From Achromobacter arsenitoxydans SY8 (GTDB lineage: Bacteria > Pseudomonadota > Gammaproteobacteria > Burkholderiales > Burkholderiaceae_B): a stretch of DNA of 64,000 nt. The notes beneath the pieces were generated by a model. That model searched no databases, was not told where the DNA came from, and was given only the letters and a program-made list of their open reading frames with translations. The DNA is taken from the NCBI RefSeq assembly GCF_000236785.1, contig NZ_AGUF01000040.1:121893-185892 (forward strand), given 5' to 3'. Below are positions 42,962 to 52,236 of the stretch, in pieces (position 1 is the first letter of the stretch; each line of letters starts with the position of its first letter). A program made the translations under genes and the position numbers.

Positions 42962-44209
42962 TCAGGGTTTGAACGGCGCGGCGTCCAGCGGCAATTCCAT
43001 GCCGCCCATCTGCGCGGTCAGCAGCGCCGCGCTGCCGCAGGACAGCGTGAATCCCAGCGCGCCCTGGCCGATGTTCAGCCAAAGGTTGTCGGCCGCGTGG
43101 CTGCGTCCGATCAAGGGCTTGCCCGTGGGCGTGGCCGGACGCAGCCCGGCCCAGGGAATGGCCTGGCGCAGATCCAATCCGGGGAAGGCTTCGAGCACCT
43201 GGCGCTTGAGCAGGCCGATGCGCGCCGAGTCGATGTCGGCGTTGTCGCTGCCGATGTCGACCATGGCCGCAATCCGCAACACGCCGCCGACGCGGGCGTA
43301 GACGATGCGCCGCTCGTAGTCGGTCACGCTGATGCGCGGCGCGATCGTGTCGTCGTCCGCCAGCGGCACGCTCAGGCTATAGCCCTTCAGGGGATACAGC
43401 GGCACGTCGTGGCCCAGGGGATTGAGCAGCGCGCGCGTGCCGACGCCAGTGGCCAGCACCACCGCGTCGGCGCCGATATCGCCGTCCCGGCTGTTGACGG
43501 CGACAATGCGGCGGCCTTCGCGCTGCAGGCCCGACACCGGGTTGGACATGACGCACTGCACGTTGCCCATGGTCTGCAGGCGGTCGAACAGCGCTTCGGT
43601 GAACTGGCGGCAGTCGCCCGCTTCTTCACTGGGGGTATAGATGGCGCCCGCCAGGCTGGCGCCCATGCCGGCCAGCGCGGGTTCGCGCGCCACCGTCTGC
43701 GCCGCGTCCAGCACCTGCTGATCGGCGCCGTGCGCAGCCTGGTAGGCCACCAGGGCGCGCGCCTTGTCCAGCAATTCGGCGCTGCGGTACGCGATGAGCT
43801 TGCCGTTCTTGAGATGGCCGAAATCCAGGTTTTCCTGTTCCAGCAGCGAATGCATCACATCACGGCTGAGATACGACAGGGTCAGCAGCTGGGCGGTGGA
43901 CGCGTTGGCCACGGACGCGCGGCAGGCCAGCGCGAACTGCAGGCACCAGCGCCACTGGTGGGGATCCAGCCGCGGCCGGAAGCGCAGCGGCGAATCGTGC
44001 CGCAGCAGCCAGCCCGGCACACTGGGCAGCACCCCGGGGCCGGCCAGCGGCGCAACGTAGCTGTAGCTGAGCTGGCCGCCATTGGCGTAGCTGGAGACCT
44101 CGGCAGGACGGGCCTGGCTGTCCACCAGCACCACGTCATGTCCCTGACGCGCCAGGAAATAGGCTGACGTGACACCCACGACGCCGGCGCCGATTACGCA
44201 AACGCGCAT
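42962..44209 (-). CDS. dadA: D-amino acid dehydrogenase
   Basis: Flavoprotein of 415 residues that deaminates D-amino acids and passes electrons to the membrane chain. The FAD Rossmann motif VIGAGVVGVTSAYFLARQGH is at residues 5-24, followed by SSYANGGQLSYSYVAPLAGP, the classic DadA block. Late motifs are WAGLRPATPTGKPLIGR and NIGQGALGFTLSCGSA. The ATG at 44209 starts the Rossmann strand directly. No alanine racemase is adjacent, unlike the enterobacterial dadAX pair. Confidence 0.93.
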   Translation of the reverse strand: MRVCVIGAGVVGVTSAYFLARQGHDVVLVDSQARPAEVSSYANGGQLSYSYVAPLAGPGVLPSVPGWLLRHDSPLRFRPRLDPHQWRWCLQFALACRASVANASTAQLLTLSYLSRDVMHSLLEQENLDFGHLKNGKLIAYRSAELLDKARALVAYQAAHGADQQVLDAAQTVAREPALAGMGASLAGAIYTPSEEAGDCRQFTEALFDRLQTMGNVQCVMSNPVSGLQREGRRIVAVNSRDGDIGADAVVLATGVGTRALLNPLGHDVPLYPLKGYSLSVPLADDDTIAPRISVTDYERRIVYARVGGVLRIAAMVDIGSDNADIDSARIGLLKRQVLEAFPGLDLRQAIPWAGLRPATPTGKPLIGRSHAADNLWLNIGQGALGFTLSCGSAALLTAQMGGMELPLDAAPFKP

Positions 44210-44316
44210 ACCGTTATCCAAATGAAACCGCGAAGGCGTTAATTTTGTAACGTGCGCGGCCGCGCCGGCAAATGCCAATCGGCGCAGGGGCCATAACCAA
44301 ACTTCATGTGCCTGGA

Positions 44317-44754
44317 TCAGGCGACCCGATGCAGCTTGATGATGGCGGCGGCGGTCGGTTCGCGCACCAGGTCGGCCAGCGTGTAGCCATTGAGCGCGTC
44401 ATAGAACGCCTGCAGCGTCTGCGCCAGCACGCCCGACAGCCGGCACACGCCGTCCAGCGCGCAGGGAGGCTCGCGGCAATCAATGAGCGGCCCCTGCTGT
44501 TCGAGTTCGCGGACCAGGTCGCCCACCCGGTACTCCGTGGCCGGACGCGCCAGGCTCAGCCCGCCGCCCTTGCCGCGCGACGTGCTGACCCACCCGCGCT
44601 GCGACATGAAATGCACCACCTTCACCAGATGGTTGCGCGACAGGGCGAAGCGGTCCGCGATCTCGGGGATCGTGACGGCGGCGGACCGGTCGCGGCATTG
44701 CGTCAGGTACATCAGGACGCGCAGGCCGAAGTCAGTGAATCGGGTCAGTTGCAT
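44317..44754 (-). CDS. nsrR: Rrf2-family NO-sensing repressor NsrR
   Basis: Repressor of 145 residues. The winged helix starts MQLTRFTDFGLRVLMYL, and the recognition region is DRFALSRNHLVKVVHFMSQR. Three cysteines, C93, C98 and C104 (IDCREPPCALDGVCR), are the NsrR Fe-S ligands; NO destroys the cluster and releases DNA. The gene lies 58 bases downstream of hmp on the same strand, so the pair probably forms an operon repressed from the site before hmp. Confidence 0.94.
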   Translation of the reverse strand: MQLTRFTDFGLRVLMYLTQCRDRSAAVTIPEIADRFALSRNHLVKVVHFMSQRGWVSTSRGKGGGLSLARPATEYRVGDLVRELEQQGPLIDCREPPCALDGVCRLSGVLAQTLQAFYDALNGYTLADLVREPTAAAIIKLHRVA

Positions 44755-44812
44755 GGCTGGGTGGAGGGCGGACCGGGCGGCCCGGAAACATCAGGCCGCC
44801 AGGATACACCTG

Positions 44813-46030
44813 TCAGGCGGCGACGCCGCCGGTGCCGAACGCCTCGGCGTGGATGCGGTCTTCGGCCACGCCCAGGCCCAGCAGCGCCTCGCGCTGAGCA
44901 CGCATGAAGGCGGCCGGACCGCACAGGTAGTAATCCGCGCCCGGCACGATGGCCTCGTCGCGGATGGCGTGCAGGTCGACCCGGCCCGCGTGGTCGTAAT
45001 CGCGGCCGGCCTGGTCGCCATGGCCGATTTCCTCGTAGAACACCGCCTTGCGCACATTGGCGCGCGTAGCGGCGATCTCGTTCACGTGGTCCCGCATGGC
45101 GTGGACCGAACGATTACGGCAGCCGTGCACGAAGCGGATCTGGCGGTCGTCGTTGGCGCTCACCAAGTGGTTCAGGATCGACACCATGGGCGTCAGCCCC
45201 ACGCCGCCGCTCAGCAGCACGACCGGCGCCTCGCCGTCTTCGCGCAGGAAGAAATCGCCCTGCGGCGGCGCCACGTCCAGCACGCCGCCCTCTTCCAGGC
45301 GGTCGTGCAGGGCGTTGGACACGCGGCCCGCCGGCGTCTGGTCGCCCGCCGCTTCGCGCTTGACCGAGATGCGCAGGCGATGCTGGCCGGGCGCGTCCGA
45401 CAGGCTGTATTGGCGCGGCTGCATCAGGCCCAGTTCCGGCACATAGACGCGCACCGACACATACTGGCCGGGACGGTACGCCGGAACCTCGCCGCCGTCG
45501 GCCGGAGCCAGGTAGAAAGACGTGATCTCCGCGCTTTCCGGCTGCTTGCCCACCACCTTGAACGCGCGCCAGCCCGTCCAGCCGCCCGGCTTGTTGGCGG
45601 ATTCCGCATACAGACGCGCCTCTTCGGCGATCAGCAGGTCGGCCAGCTGGCCGTAGGCCGCCGCCCAGGCGTCCACCAGTTCGTCCGTGGCGGCCTCGCC
45701 CAGAACTTCGCGGATGGAGGCCAGCAGGTGCTTGCCCACGATGGCGTAGTGCTCGGGCCGGATGCCCAGGCTGACGTGCTTGTGCACGATGCGCGTCACC
45801 ACCGGCATCAGCACAGAGGGATCGTCGATATGTTCGGCATAGGCCGTCACCGCGCCGGCCAGCGCATGCTGCTGCGCGCCGCCGGCCTGATGGGCCTGGT
45901 TGAAGATGTGCTTGAGTTCAGGGTTGTGCTGGAACATGCGCGCATAGAAATGCTTGGTCAGCGCGACGCCATGCGTCTTCAGGACCGGGGCGGTGGCCTT
46001 CACCAGCGCGCGGATTTGGGGGCTCAACAT
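44813..46030 (-). CDS. hmp: Flavohemoglobin / nitric oxide dioxygenase
   Basis: Cytoplasmic NO dioxygenase of 405 residues turning NO and O2 into nitrate. The globin domain has Y29, Q53, proximal H85 and Y95 at the same numbers as E. coli Hmp. A ferredoxin-reductase module follows, with FAD motif RQYSLSDAPG, NAD(P) motif GGVGLTPMVSIL and YLCGPAAFM. The ATG at 46030 is set by the globin alignment. A 23-bp NsrR box lies 38 bases upstream. It protects against NO made by NirK elsewhere in the window. Confidence 0.96.
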   Translation of the reverse strand: MLSPQIRALVKATAPVLKTHGVALTKHFYARMFQHNPELKHIFNQAHQAGGAQQHALAGAVTAYAEHIDDPSVLMPVVTRIVHKHVSLGIRPEHYAIVGKHLLASIREVLGEAATDELVDAWAAAYGQLADLLIAEEARLYAESANKPGGWTGWRAFKVVGKQPESAEITSFYLAPADGGEVPAYRPGQYVSVRVYVPELGLMQPRQYSLSDAPGQHRLRISVKREAAGDQTPAGRVSNALHDRLEEGGVLDVAPPQGDFFLREDGEAPVVLLSGGVGLTPMVSILNHLVSANDDRQIRFVHGCRNRSVHAMRDHVNEIAATRANVRKAVFYEEIGHGDQAGRDYDHAGRVDLHAIRDEAIVPGADYYLCGPAAFMRAQREALLGLGVAEDRIHAEAFGTGGVAA

Positions 46031-46067
46031 CAACTGCTCCTTGGTATTGCGATCGTGCTCGCTTTTA

Positions 46068-46090
46068 AAGATATATTTATAATACATCTT
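46068..46090. promoter_or_regulatory. NsrR operator overlapping the hmp promoter
   Basis: AAGATATATT-TAT-AATACATCTT: the 10-bp arms match at 9 of 10 positions and reproduce the NsrR consensus (AAGATGYATTT with its mirror). On the minus strand it contains TATAAA/TATTAT -10-like sequence, so bound NsrR would block the promoter. It is 38 bases before the hmp start. Confidence 0.88.
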
Positions 46091-46179
46091 TAAGCGCAGA
46101 CATCAAAACACCCGCGCGCCGCCTCCCGGCGCGCCCGGTTTACACTTCCCGTTTACCGCAACACCACAAAGGTTTCCCC

Positions 46180-46641
46180 ATGAGCACTGCTACGCTCAAG
46201 ACCCGCCTGTCCGACTCCGTCAAGGACGCGATGCGCGCCAAGGCCGCCGAACGCCTGACCACGCTGCGTTTCCTGCTGGCCGCCGTCAAGCAGAAGGAAG
46301 TGGACGAGCGCCGCGACCTGTCCGACGCCGAAATCACCGCCATCATCGAAAAGCAGGTCAAGCAGCGCCGCGAATCCATCGCTGCGTTCGAGCAGGCCGG
46401 CCGCACTGAAACCGCCGAACAGGAAAAGGCCGAATTGGTCGTGCTGCAGGAATTCCTGCCGCAGGCCGCCACGCCCGAGGAAGTGTCCGCCGCCATCGAC
46501 GCCGCGCTGGCCGAAGTGGCCGCGCAGGGCGTGACCGGCGCGCCCGCCATGGGCAAGGTCATGGCCCTGCTCAAGCAGGCACTGGCCGGCCGCGCCGACA
46601 TGACGGCGCTGTCGCAGCAAGTGAAGGCCCGTCTGGCCTGA
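46180..46641 (+). CDS. GatB/YqeY domain-containing protein
   Basis: Helical protein of 153 residues of the YqeY family, related to the tail domain of GatB. Family blocks are LRFLLAAVKQKEVDERRDLS, IIEKQVKQRRESIAAFEQAG, ELVVLQEFLPQ and APAMGKVMALLKQALAGRAD. Members are thought to act with tRNA-dependent amidotransferase or other tRNA functions, but the role is unproven. It is divergent from hmp and followed by an 82-bp tandem repeat. Confidence 0.93.
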   Translation: MSTATLKTRLSDSVKDAMRAKAAERLTTLRFLLAAVKQKEVDERRDLSDAEITAIIEKQVKQRRESIAAFEQAGRTETAEQEKAELVVLQEFLPQAATPEEVSAAIDAALAEVAAQGVTGAPAMGKVMALLKQALAGRADMTALSQQVKARLA

Positions 46642-46648
46642 GGAATTA

Positions 46649-46828
46649 GGCCCCCACGCCGCGCACGCTTCGCGTGCTTGCTGCCCCCCGAGGGGGCTGC
46701 CCCGCCTTCGGGCGGCCGGGCGGCGGGGCGGGCCCCCACGCCGCGCACGCTTCGCGTGCTTGCTGCCCCCCGAGGGGGCTGCCCCGCCTTCGGGCGGCCG
46801 GGCGGCGGGGCGGGCCCCACGCCGCGCC
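46649..46828. repeat. 82-bp tandem repeat (two copies plus a partial third)
   Basis: Copy 1 is 46649-46730, copy 2 is 46731-46812, and the first bases recur at 46813-46828 with one C missing. Each unit holds three hairpins: GCACGC-TTC-GCGTGC, CCCCC-CGA-GGGGG, and CCGCC-TTCG-GGCGG. The sequence has the look of the GC-rich REP-like elements that are dispersed in Alcaligenaceae and related genomes. It lies between the convergent yqeY-type and dinB genes, and the third partial copy reaches the dinB stop codon. Confidence 0.85.
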
Positions 46829-47925
46829 TAAAAAGCGCCGCCAAACAGATCCGGCTGGCGCGACTGCTCCGCCGGGTCGGCGAAGTTGCTCATCCCCACG
46901 CCGGCCAGCCGGTACAGCGTCTCGGGCGGCAGTTCCACGCGTTCGCAGAGCAGTTTCGCCAGGGCGGCCAGCTCCGCCGCCGAGGCCGGGGGATTGGCGC
47001 TGGTCTGGCTGCGCGTCAGGATGCGGAACCGGTCGGTCTTGAGCTTCAGGACCACCGTGCGTCCCAGGGCGCCCTTCTTCAGCGCCTGATCCCACACCTT
47101 TTCCGCCATGCGGTCGATCGCCTCGCCCACCGCATCCAGCCGCACGTCGCGCGAAAACGTGGTTTCCGCCGACACCTGCTGCAGCGGCTGGTCGGGTTGC
47201 ACCTCGCGCTCGTCGATGCCGCGCGCCAATTCGTACAGCCGGCGGCCGTAGCGGCCGAAATAGTGTTCAAGCTCCTGGGCGCTGTGGGTGGCCAGGTCGC
47301 CCACCGTCTGGATGCCCAGTTGTTCAAGGCGCGCCTGCGTCACCTTGCCCACGCCCGGCACCTTGCGCACCGGCAGGGGCTCCAGGAAGGCCAGCACTTT
47401 GTTGGGCCGGACGACGAACAGGCCGTCCGGCTTGTTCCAGTCGGACGCGATCTTGGCCAGGAATTTGTTTGGCGCCACGCCCGCCGACGCGGTCAGGCCG
47501 GTTTCCTCGCGGATCTGCTGCCGGATGACCTGCGCCACCTCGGTGGCCGAAGGCAGCCCGCACTTGTTGACCGTGACGTCCAGGTAGGCCTCGTCCAGCG
47601 ACAGGGGTTCGATCAGGTCGGTGTGGCGGGCGAAAATCTGCCGGACCTGGCGCGACACGTCGCGGTAGCGGTTGAAATCGGGCGGAACGTAGATGGCGTG
47701 CGGACAGAGGCGCTCGGCCTTGATGGCCGACATGGCCGAATGGATGCCGAAGCGGCGCGCTTCGTAAGAGGCGGCGCACACGACCGAGCGCGGGCCGGTC
47801 CAGGCGACGACCACTGGCTTGCCGCGCAATTCCGGGTTGTCGCGCTGTTCAACGGACGCGTAGAACGCGTCCATGTCCACATGGACGATCTTGCGCGGAG
47901 AGCGCGTCGTCTCCTGCCCGGTCAT
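46828..47925 (-). CDS. dinB: DNA polymerase IV
   Basis: Y-family translesion polymerase of 365 residues. The catalytic carboxylates are D17 in [12 protein letters not shown] and D111-E112 in [10 protein letters not shown]. The helix-hairpin-helix [20 protein letters not shown] follows, then the little-finger domain. The C-terminus [10 protein letters not shown] contains a QxxLF beta-clamp-binding motif. The residue at the E. coli F13 steric-gate position is Y22. No obvious LexA box precedes it. It is divergent from the thioesterase gene. Confidence 0.96.
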   Translation of the reverse strand: MTGQETTRSPRKIVHVDMDAFYASVEQRDNPELRGKPVVVAWTGPRSVVCAASYEARRFGIHSAMSAIKAERLCPHAIYVPPDFNRYRDVSRQVRQIFARHTDLIEPLSLDEAYLDVTVNKCGLPSATEVAQVIRQQIREETGLTASAGVAPNKFLAKIASDWNKPDGLFVVRPNKVLAFLEPLPVRKVPGVGKVTQARLEQLGIQTVGDLATHSAQELEHYFGRYGRRLYELARGIDEREVQPDQPLQQVSAETTFSRDVRLDAVGEAIDRMAEKVWDQALKKGALGRTVVLKLKTDRFRILTRSQTSANPPASAAELAALAKLLCERVELPPETLYRLAGVGMSNFADPAEQSRQPDLFGGAF

Positions 47926-48000
47926 GACCTCGGTTCCGTGGCAAAAACATATATTATGACCGGCAACAACCCGCTACCCATTCCCGCCCACAACGGTTCC

Positions 48001-48423
48001 ATGACTGCACCCGCATCCCACACGACCGACTACTTCGGCCTGACCATTCCCTTCATGCACTTCATCGGCCTGGTGCCCGAGAGCATCGCGCCGGCCTACG
48101 CGCGCACCACGCTGCCCTGGCGCCAGGACCTGACCAACAGCCGCGGCGACGTGCATGGCGGCACGCTGATGAGCGTCCTGGATTTCACCCTGAGCGCCGC
48201 AGCCCGCGGGTCGGCGGACGCCACCGAGGGCATGGCCACCATCGACATGAACACCACGTTCCTGTCGCCCGGCACGGGCGATTTGGTCATCGAGGCCCGC
48301 TGCCTGCGCCGTGGCGCTTCCATCGCCTTCTGTGAAGGCGATATTCGGCGCGCCGATGGCGAACTGGTGGCCCGCGCCACCGCCACCTTCAAGATCATCC
48401 GCCGCCGTCCGGGCGGCGACTGA
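48001..48423 (+). CDS. PaaI-family thioesterase
   Basis: Hot-dog thioesterase of 140 residues hydrolysing acyl-CoA. The family block [20 protein letters not shown] carries the catalytic region, followed by [20 protein letters not shown] and a C-terminal ARATATFKI strand. An in-frame ATG at 47956 would add 15 residues, but it overlaps a TATATTAT stretch that looks like the -10 of this promoter, so 48001 is preferred. Substrate unknown. It is divergent from dinB. Confidence 0.88.
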   Translation: MTAPASHTTDYFGLTIPFMHFIGLVPESIAPAYARTTLPWRQDLTNSRGDVHGGTLMSVLDFTLSAAARGSADATEGMATIDMNTTFLSPGTGDLVIEARCLRRGASIAFCEGDIRRADGELVARATATFKIIRRRPGGD

Positions 48424-48441
48424 CCCCGCAAGGGCCGGACA

Positions 48442-48900
48442 TCAATCCGGCAGGTCGCGCTTCGGCTTGACCTTCGGGCGCGGATCCAGCGGCATGTACG
48501 CGCTGCACGACACCAGGCCATAGTAGATGGCGTTCTGCATGGCCTGCATCGCCGCGCCGTCCCAGGTGCTCTTGCCCCACATCACGATGCGCACGTCGGT
48601 CGTCTTGGGGCCGGTCGCCTTCAGGTCGACGCGCGACATTTCATTGTCCGAAAACGGCGCCAGCACCCGCACGACGCCGGATTGCGTGCTTTCGTTCAGG
48701 TCGGGCACGACACGATAGGCATTGTCGGTGCCGCGCAGGCACCCGTTGGACTGCCGGATCGCCGCATCGAAGGCGTCCTTGAAGGCCACGGGCACATCCT
48801 TGAATTCGCTGTGCGGCGACGAACCGTCCTGCGAGATGCCTATCGAGCAGCCCGCCAGGCCAAGCGCCAGCGCCGATGCCGCGACCAGATTCCTGTACAT
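48442..48900 (-). CDS. Hypothetical lipoprotein
   Basis: Unrecognised protein of 152 residues with a clear lipoprotein signal (ASALALGLAGC, lipid cysteine C18). The mature part has mixed alpha/beta character (FKDAFDAAIRQSNGCLRGTD; KTTDVRIVMWGKSTWDGAAM) and ends in a proline/lysine-rich tail. The ATG at 48900 starts the signal. It is divergent from the S9 peptidase gene and convergent with the thioesterase gene. No function is claimed. Confidence 0.75.
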   Translation of the reverse strand: MYRNLVAASALALGLAGCSIGISQDGSSPHSEFKDVPVAFKDAFDAAIRQSNGCLRGTDNAYRVVPDLNESTQSGVVRVLAPFSDNEMSRVDLKATGPKTTDVRIVMWGKSTWDGAAMQAMQNAIYYGLVSCSAYMPLDPRPKVKPKRDLPD

Positions 48901-49103
48901 GTAAATCTCCAGATGAATAGCCGCGATTATCCCGCAAACGGCCGGACTGCATAAGCGGGACCGGTTCGACACCGTCCGCGCGGCTATGGCATTATCGGCG
49001 AGCCGCCGGCACATGCGCCGGACAGCCCGCCCCGACTGGCGGGCCGCCGCCATCGTCCCGAGCGCGCCCATCGCAACGCGGATCGACATCACGGAGGTTT
49101 CCC

Positions 49104-51020
49104 TTGTTCTCATTCCTGCGCACCGTCCTGGCTGCCGGCATCGTCGGCGCCTCCCTGGGTGCCTGCGCCACGCAGCCGCCTCCCCGCGCCTATCCCCTGA
49201 AAGACTTCTTCCGCAATCCCGAGCGCGGCTACTTCCGCCTGTCGGACGACGGCCAGACGCTGGCCTTCATGCAGCCCACCAGCGTGGACGGCAACCCCGC
49301 GCGCATGAACATCTACGTGCAGCCCCTGCAGGGCAGCCAGCTGGTGGGCGAACCCCGCCAGCTGACCAGCGAAACCGCGCGCGACATCAGCAACTACTTC
49401 TGGAAGGGCGCCGACGTGGTGCTGTACCAGAAGGACTTCGGCGGCGACGAGAACTTCCACGTGCTGGCCGTCAACGCCAAAACGGGCAAGATCACAGACC
49501 TGACGCCCTATGAAGGCGTGCGCGCGGGCATCGAGGACGACCTCGAAGACGACCCCGACCACGTCCTGATCAGCCACAACCAGCGCGACCCCGAAGTTTT
49601 CGACGTCTACCGCGTCAACGTCCACACCGGCGCGGCCGTGCTGGTGGCGCAGAATCCGGGCAACATCGTGGGCTGGCAGACCGACCACGCGGGCAAGGTG
49701 CGCGCCGCCGTCGCCAGCGACGGGCTGAACACCACCCTGCTCTACCGCGACGATGAAGCCTCCGAGTTCCGGCCCCTCATCACCACCGACTACCGCACCA
49801 GCGTCAGCCCGGCGTTCTTCACCTTCGACGACAAGAAGTTCTACGCCCTGAGCAACCGGGGCCGCGACAAGCTGTCGCTGGTGGTCATCGACCCCGCCAA
49901 TCCCGACGCCGAAGAAGTCATCTTCACGCCCAACCTGGTCGACCTGGACGGCGCGGCGTTCTCGCGCAAGCGCCGCGTGCTGACGCTGGCGTCCTACCAG
50001 ACCGACAAGCCGCAATACAAATTCTTCGACGCCGAAACCGAGGCGCTGAACAAGACCCTGACGGCCCGCCTGGCCGGCTACGACTTCGTCATCCAGGGCG
50101 CGAACCGCGACGAAAACAAGTTCATCGTGGCCGCGTACAACGACCGCACGCCGGGTTCGCGCTACATCTACGACGCCACGGCGGACACGCTGACCAAGCT
50201 GGCCGATCTGAATCCGGCGATTCCCGAGGCCGATATGTCGCGGGTCCAGCCGATCAGCTACCAAAGCCGCGACGGCCGGACCATCCACGGCTACCTGACG
50301 CTGCCCGCCGGCCGTCCGCCCAAGAATCTCGCCTGCGTCGTAAACCCGCACGGCGGCCCCTGGGCACGCGACGGCTGGGGCTACAACCCCGAAGTTCAGT
50401 TCCTGGCCAACCGCGGCTTCTGCATGCTGCAGATGAACTTCCGGGGATCCACCGGCTATGGCCGCGACTTCTGGGAGGCCGGCTTCGGGCAATGGGGCCT
50501 GAAGATGCAGGACGACATCACGGACGGCGTGCAGTGGCTGGTGCAGCAGGGCATCGCCGATCCGAAGCGCGTCGGCATCTACGGCGCCAGCTACGGCGGC
50601 TACGCGACGCTGGCCGGGGTGGCGTTTACGCCGGACCTGTACGCGGCGGCGGTCGACTACGTGGGGGTGTCCAACCTGTTCACGTTCATGAAGTCCATCC
50701 CGCCGTACTGGAAGCCCATGCTGGACAAGATGCAGGACATGGTGGGCGACCCCGAACGCGACCGCGAACGCCTCGCCGCGACCTCGCCCGCGCTGCATGC
50801 GGACAAGATCAGGACGCCGCTGTTCGTGGCGCAGGGCGCCAAGGATCCCCGCGTCAACAAGGACGAGAGCGACCAGATGGTCGCGGCGCTCAAGGCCCGC
50901 GGCGTCGACGTGGAATACATGGTCAAGGACAACGAAGGCCACGGTTTCCACAACGACGAGAACAAGTTCGAGTTCTACGAGGCCATGGAAAAGTTCCTGA
51001 CGGAACACCTCAAGCCGTAG
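49104..51020 (+). CDS. S9-family prolyl oligopeptidase-like lipoprotein
   Basis: Serine peptidase of 638 residues. A lipobox (ASLGAC) suggests it is anchored in the envelope facing the periplasm. Residues up to about 380 form a beta-propeller with WD-like repeats; the rest is an alpha/beta-hydrolase domain with S496 (GASYGGYA), D581 (AKDPRVN) and H613 (EGHGFHN) as the triad. The start is a TTG at 49104 with a strong ACGGAGG ribosome site 6 bases before it. It cleaves short peptides, possibly after proline; specificity unknown. The 3' end overlaps the convergent diguanylate cyclase gene by 11 bases. Confidence 0.92.
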   Translation: MFSFLRTVLAAGIVGASLGACATQPPPRAYPLKDFFRNPERGYFRLSDDGQTLAFMQPTSVDGNPARMNIYVQPLQGSQLVGEPRQLTSETARDISNYFWKGADVVLYQKDFGGDENFHVLAVNAKTGKITDLTPYEGVRAGIEDDLEDDPDHVLISHNQRDPEVFDVYRVNVHTGAAVLVAQNPGNIVGWQTDHAGKVRAAVASDGLNTTLLYRDDEASEFRPLITTDYRTSVSPAFFTFDDKKFYALSNRGRDKLSLVVIDPANPDAEEVIFTPNLVDLDGAAFSRKRRVLTLASYQTDKPQYKFFDAETEALNKTLTARLAGYDFVIQGANRDENKFIVAAYNDRTPGSRYIYDATADTLTKLADLNPAIPEADMSRVQPISYQSRDGRTIHGYLTLPAGRPPKNLACVVNPHGGPWARDGWGYNPEVQFLANRGFCMLQMNFRGSTGYGRDFWEAGFGQWGLKMQDDITDGVQWLVQQGIADPKRVGIYGASYGGYATLAGVAFTPDLYAAAVDYVGVSNLFTFMKSIPPYWKPMLDKMQDMVGDPERDRERLAATSPALHADKIRTPLFVAQGAKDPRVNKDESDQMVAALKARGVDVEYMVKDNEGHGFHNDENKFEFYEAMEKFLTEHLKP

Positions 51021-52236
51021 TGCCCGCCGTTTCCTCCAGGGCAACCGGGGCGGCGGCGTGGCCGTCGCCCGGGCGCGCCGCGCCGCGTCCGCTCCGCGCC
51101 ATCTCCACGCGGTCGCGCCCCAGCGCCTTGGCCTGGTACAGGGCCACGTCGGCGCGGGCCAGGATCACGTCGGCCGTATCGCCGGGCTGATACGAGGCCA
51201 GCCCGCCGCTGGTGGTCATGCGCACTTCCAGCCCCTGCAGATACAGGGGCGTGTCGCGCAAGGCGTCGCAGACTCGCTGCGCCTGCACCAGCGCCAGGGC
51301 CGGGTCGCAGTCGTACATCAGCAGCACGAACTCTTCGCCGCCCAGCCGGCCGAAACGGTCGCTGGCGCGCACCGCGTTCTGCACGACGCGCGAGAAGTGG
51401 CGCAGCGCGGTGTCTCCGGCCGCATGGCCATAGCGATCGTTGATCGACTTGAAATGGTCGATGTCCAGCACCAGCACGGCCAGCTTGCCGCCCGTGCGCT
51501 GGCAGCGCTGGAGCTCGTGCTCCAGCTCGTCCAGGATGCTGCGCCGCGAATACGCCTGAGTCAGGCTGTCGAAGGTCAGCGCGGCCTGCATTTTTTCGGC
51601 CTGCAGGGTCTGAATCAGAAGCAGCAGCGCCAGGAACAGCCCCGGCACCGTGACCGACCCGCAAACGATGAAGAACAGGCCCCAGCGCGACGGCTGCAGC
51701 AGGGAAACCGCCGGTTCCAGCCCGGTCCCGTAGACGACCACGCGCAGCGCATGCAGGCTTGCCAGGCCAAGCAGCGCCAGCATCAGGTAAAGCACCACGC
51801 CGTTCGTCTGGATGCGCTTGCGCTGCTGGAAGATGACCACCGCCGTCGCCGACATCATCAGGCAGGTATATGCGGAGAACACCACAAAGCGCCCCAGAAG
51901 GCTGTCATAGCGGTACAGCATCAGCGCGAGTGCAATCGAGCAAAGCGTACAGAGCACGGCGCTGCGCAGGACATGGGGACTCAGCTTGAAAAACTGCCGC
52001 ACGCCGATGTAGACCAGCGCCGCCGCGCTGGCCCAGGCCGCGTTCGACACCATCACATAGGCGGCGGGTGGAACGATTTCGGCCGACGCGTAAGCCAGCA
52101 ATGACAGCACGGCCAGCGCGTTCGCCGCCGTGAACGCGGGCGCGCCCTCCACCCCGCGAGCGTGGAACGGCAGCAGCAACGGCAGCGCAAGCGCTGTAGC
52201 CAGTCCCCATATGAGAAAAAACAAGGTAGTCGTCAT
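51010..52236 (-). CDS. Diguanylate cyclase (GGDEF), membrane-bound
   Basis: Protein of 408 residues. The first 210 or so residues form about six or seven transmembrane helices; the C-terminal domain is a GGDEF cyclase making c-di-GMP. The active-site motif is GGEEF in FGRLGGEEFVLLMYD, metal-binding DIDHFKSINDRYGH precedes it, and an RxxD inhibitory site (RASD) lies five residues upstream of GGEEF. All parts needed for activity and product inhibition are present. It is divergent from pgaABCD across a 549-bp gap, echoing the cyclase next to pga in E. coli. Confidence 0.94.
   Translation of the reverse strand: MTTTLFFLIWGLATALALPLLLPFHARGVEGAPAFTAANALAVLSLLAYASAEIVPPAAYVMVSNAAWASAAALVYIGVRQFFKLSPHVLRSAVLCTLCSIALALMLYRYDSLLGRFVVFSAYTCLMMSATAVVIFQQRKRIQTNGVVLYLMLALLGLASLHALRVVVYGTGLEPAVSLLQPSRWGLFFIVCGSVTVPGLFLALLLLIQTLQAEKMQAALTFDSLTQAYSRRSILDELEHELQRCQRTGGKLAVLVLDIDHFKSINDRYGHAAGDTALRHFSRVVQNAVRASDRFGRLGGEEFVLLMYDCDPALALVQAQRVCDALRDTPLYLQGLEVRMTTSGGLASYQPGDTADVILARADVALYQAKALGRDRVEMARSGRGAARPGDGHAAAPVALEETAGTTA

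Noticed and set aside
47926-48000. SOS (LexA) box for dinB
   Set aside because: No CTGT-N8-ACAG-like palindrome is visible between dinB and the thioesterase gene.
49110-51044. 644-codon minus-strand frame opposite the S9 peptidase
   Set aside because: It is a shadow of a gene with a complete Ser-Asp-His triad and a strong ribosome site.
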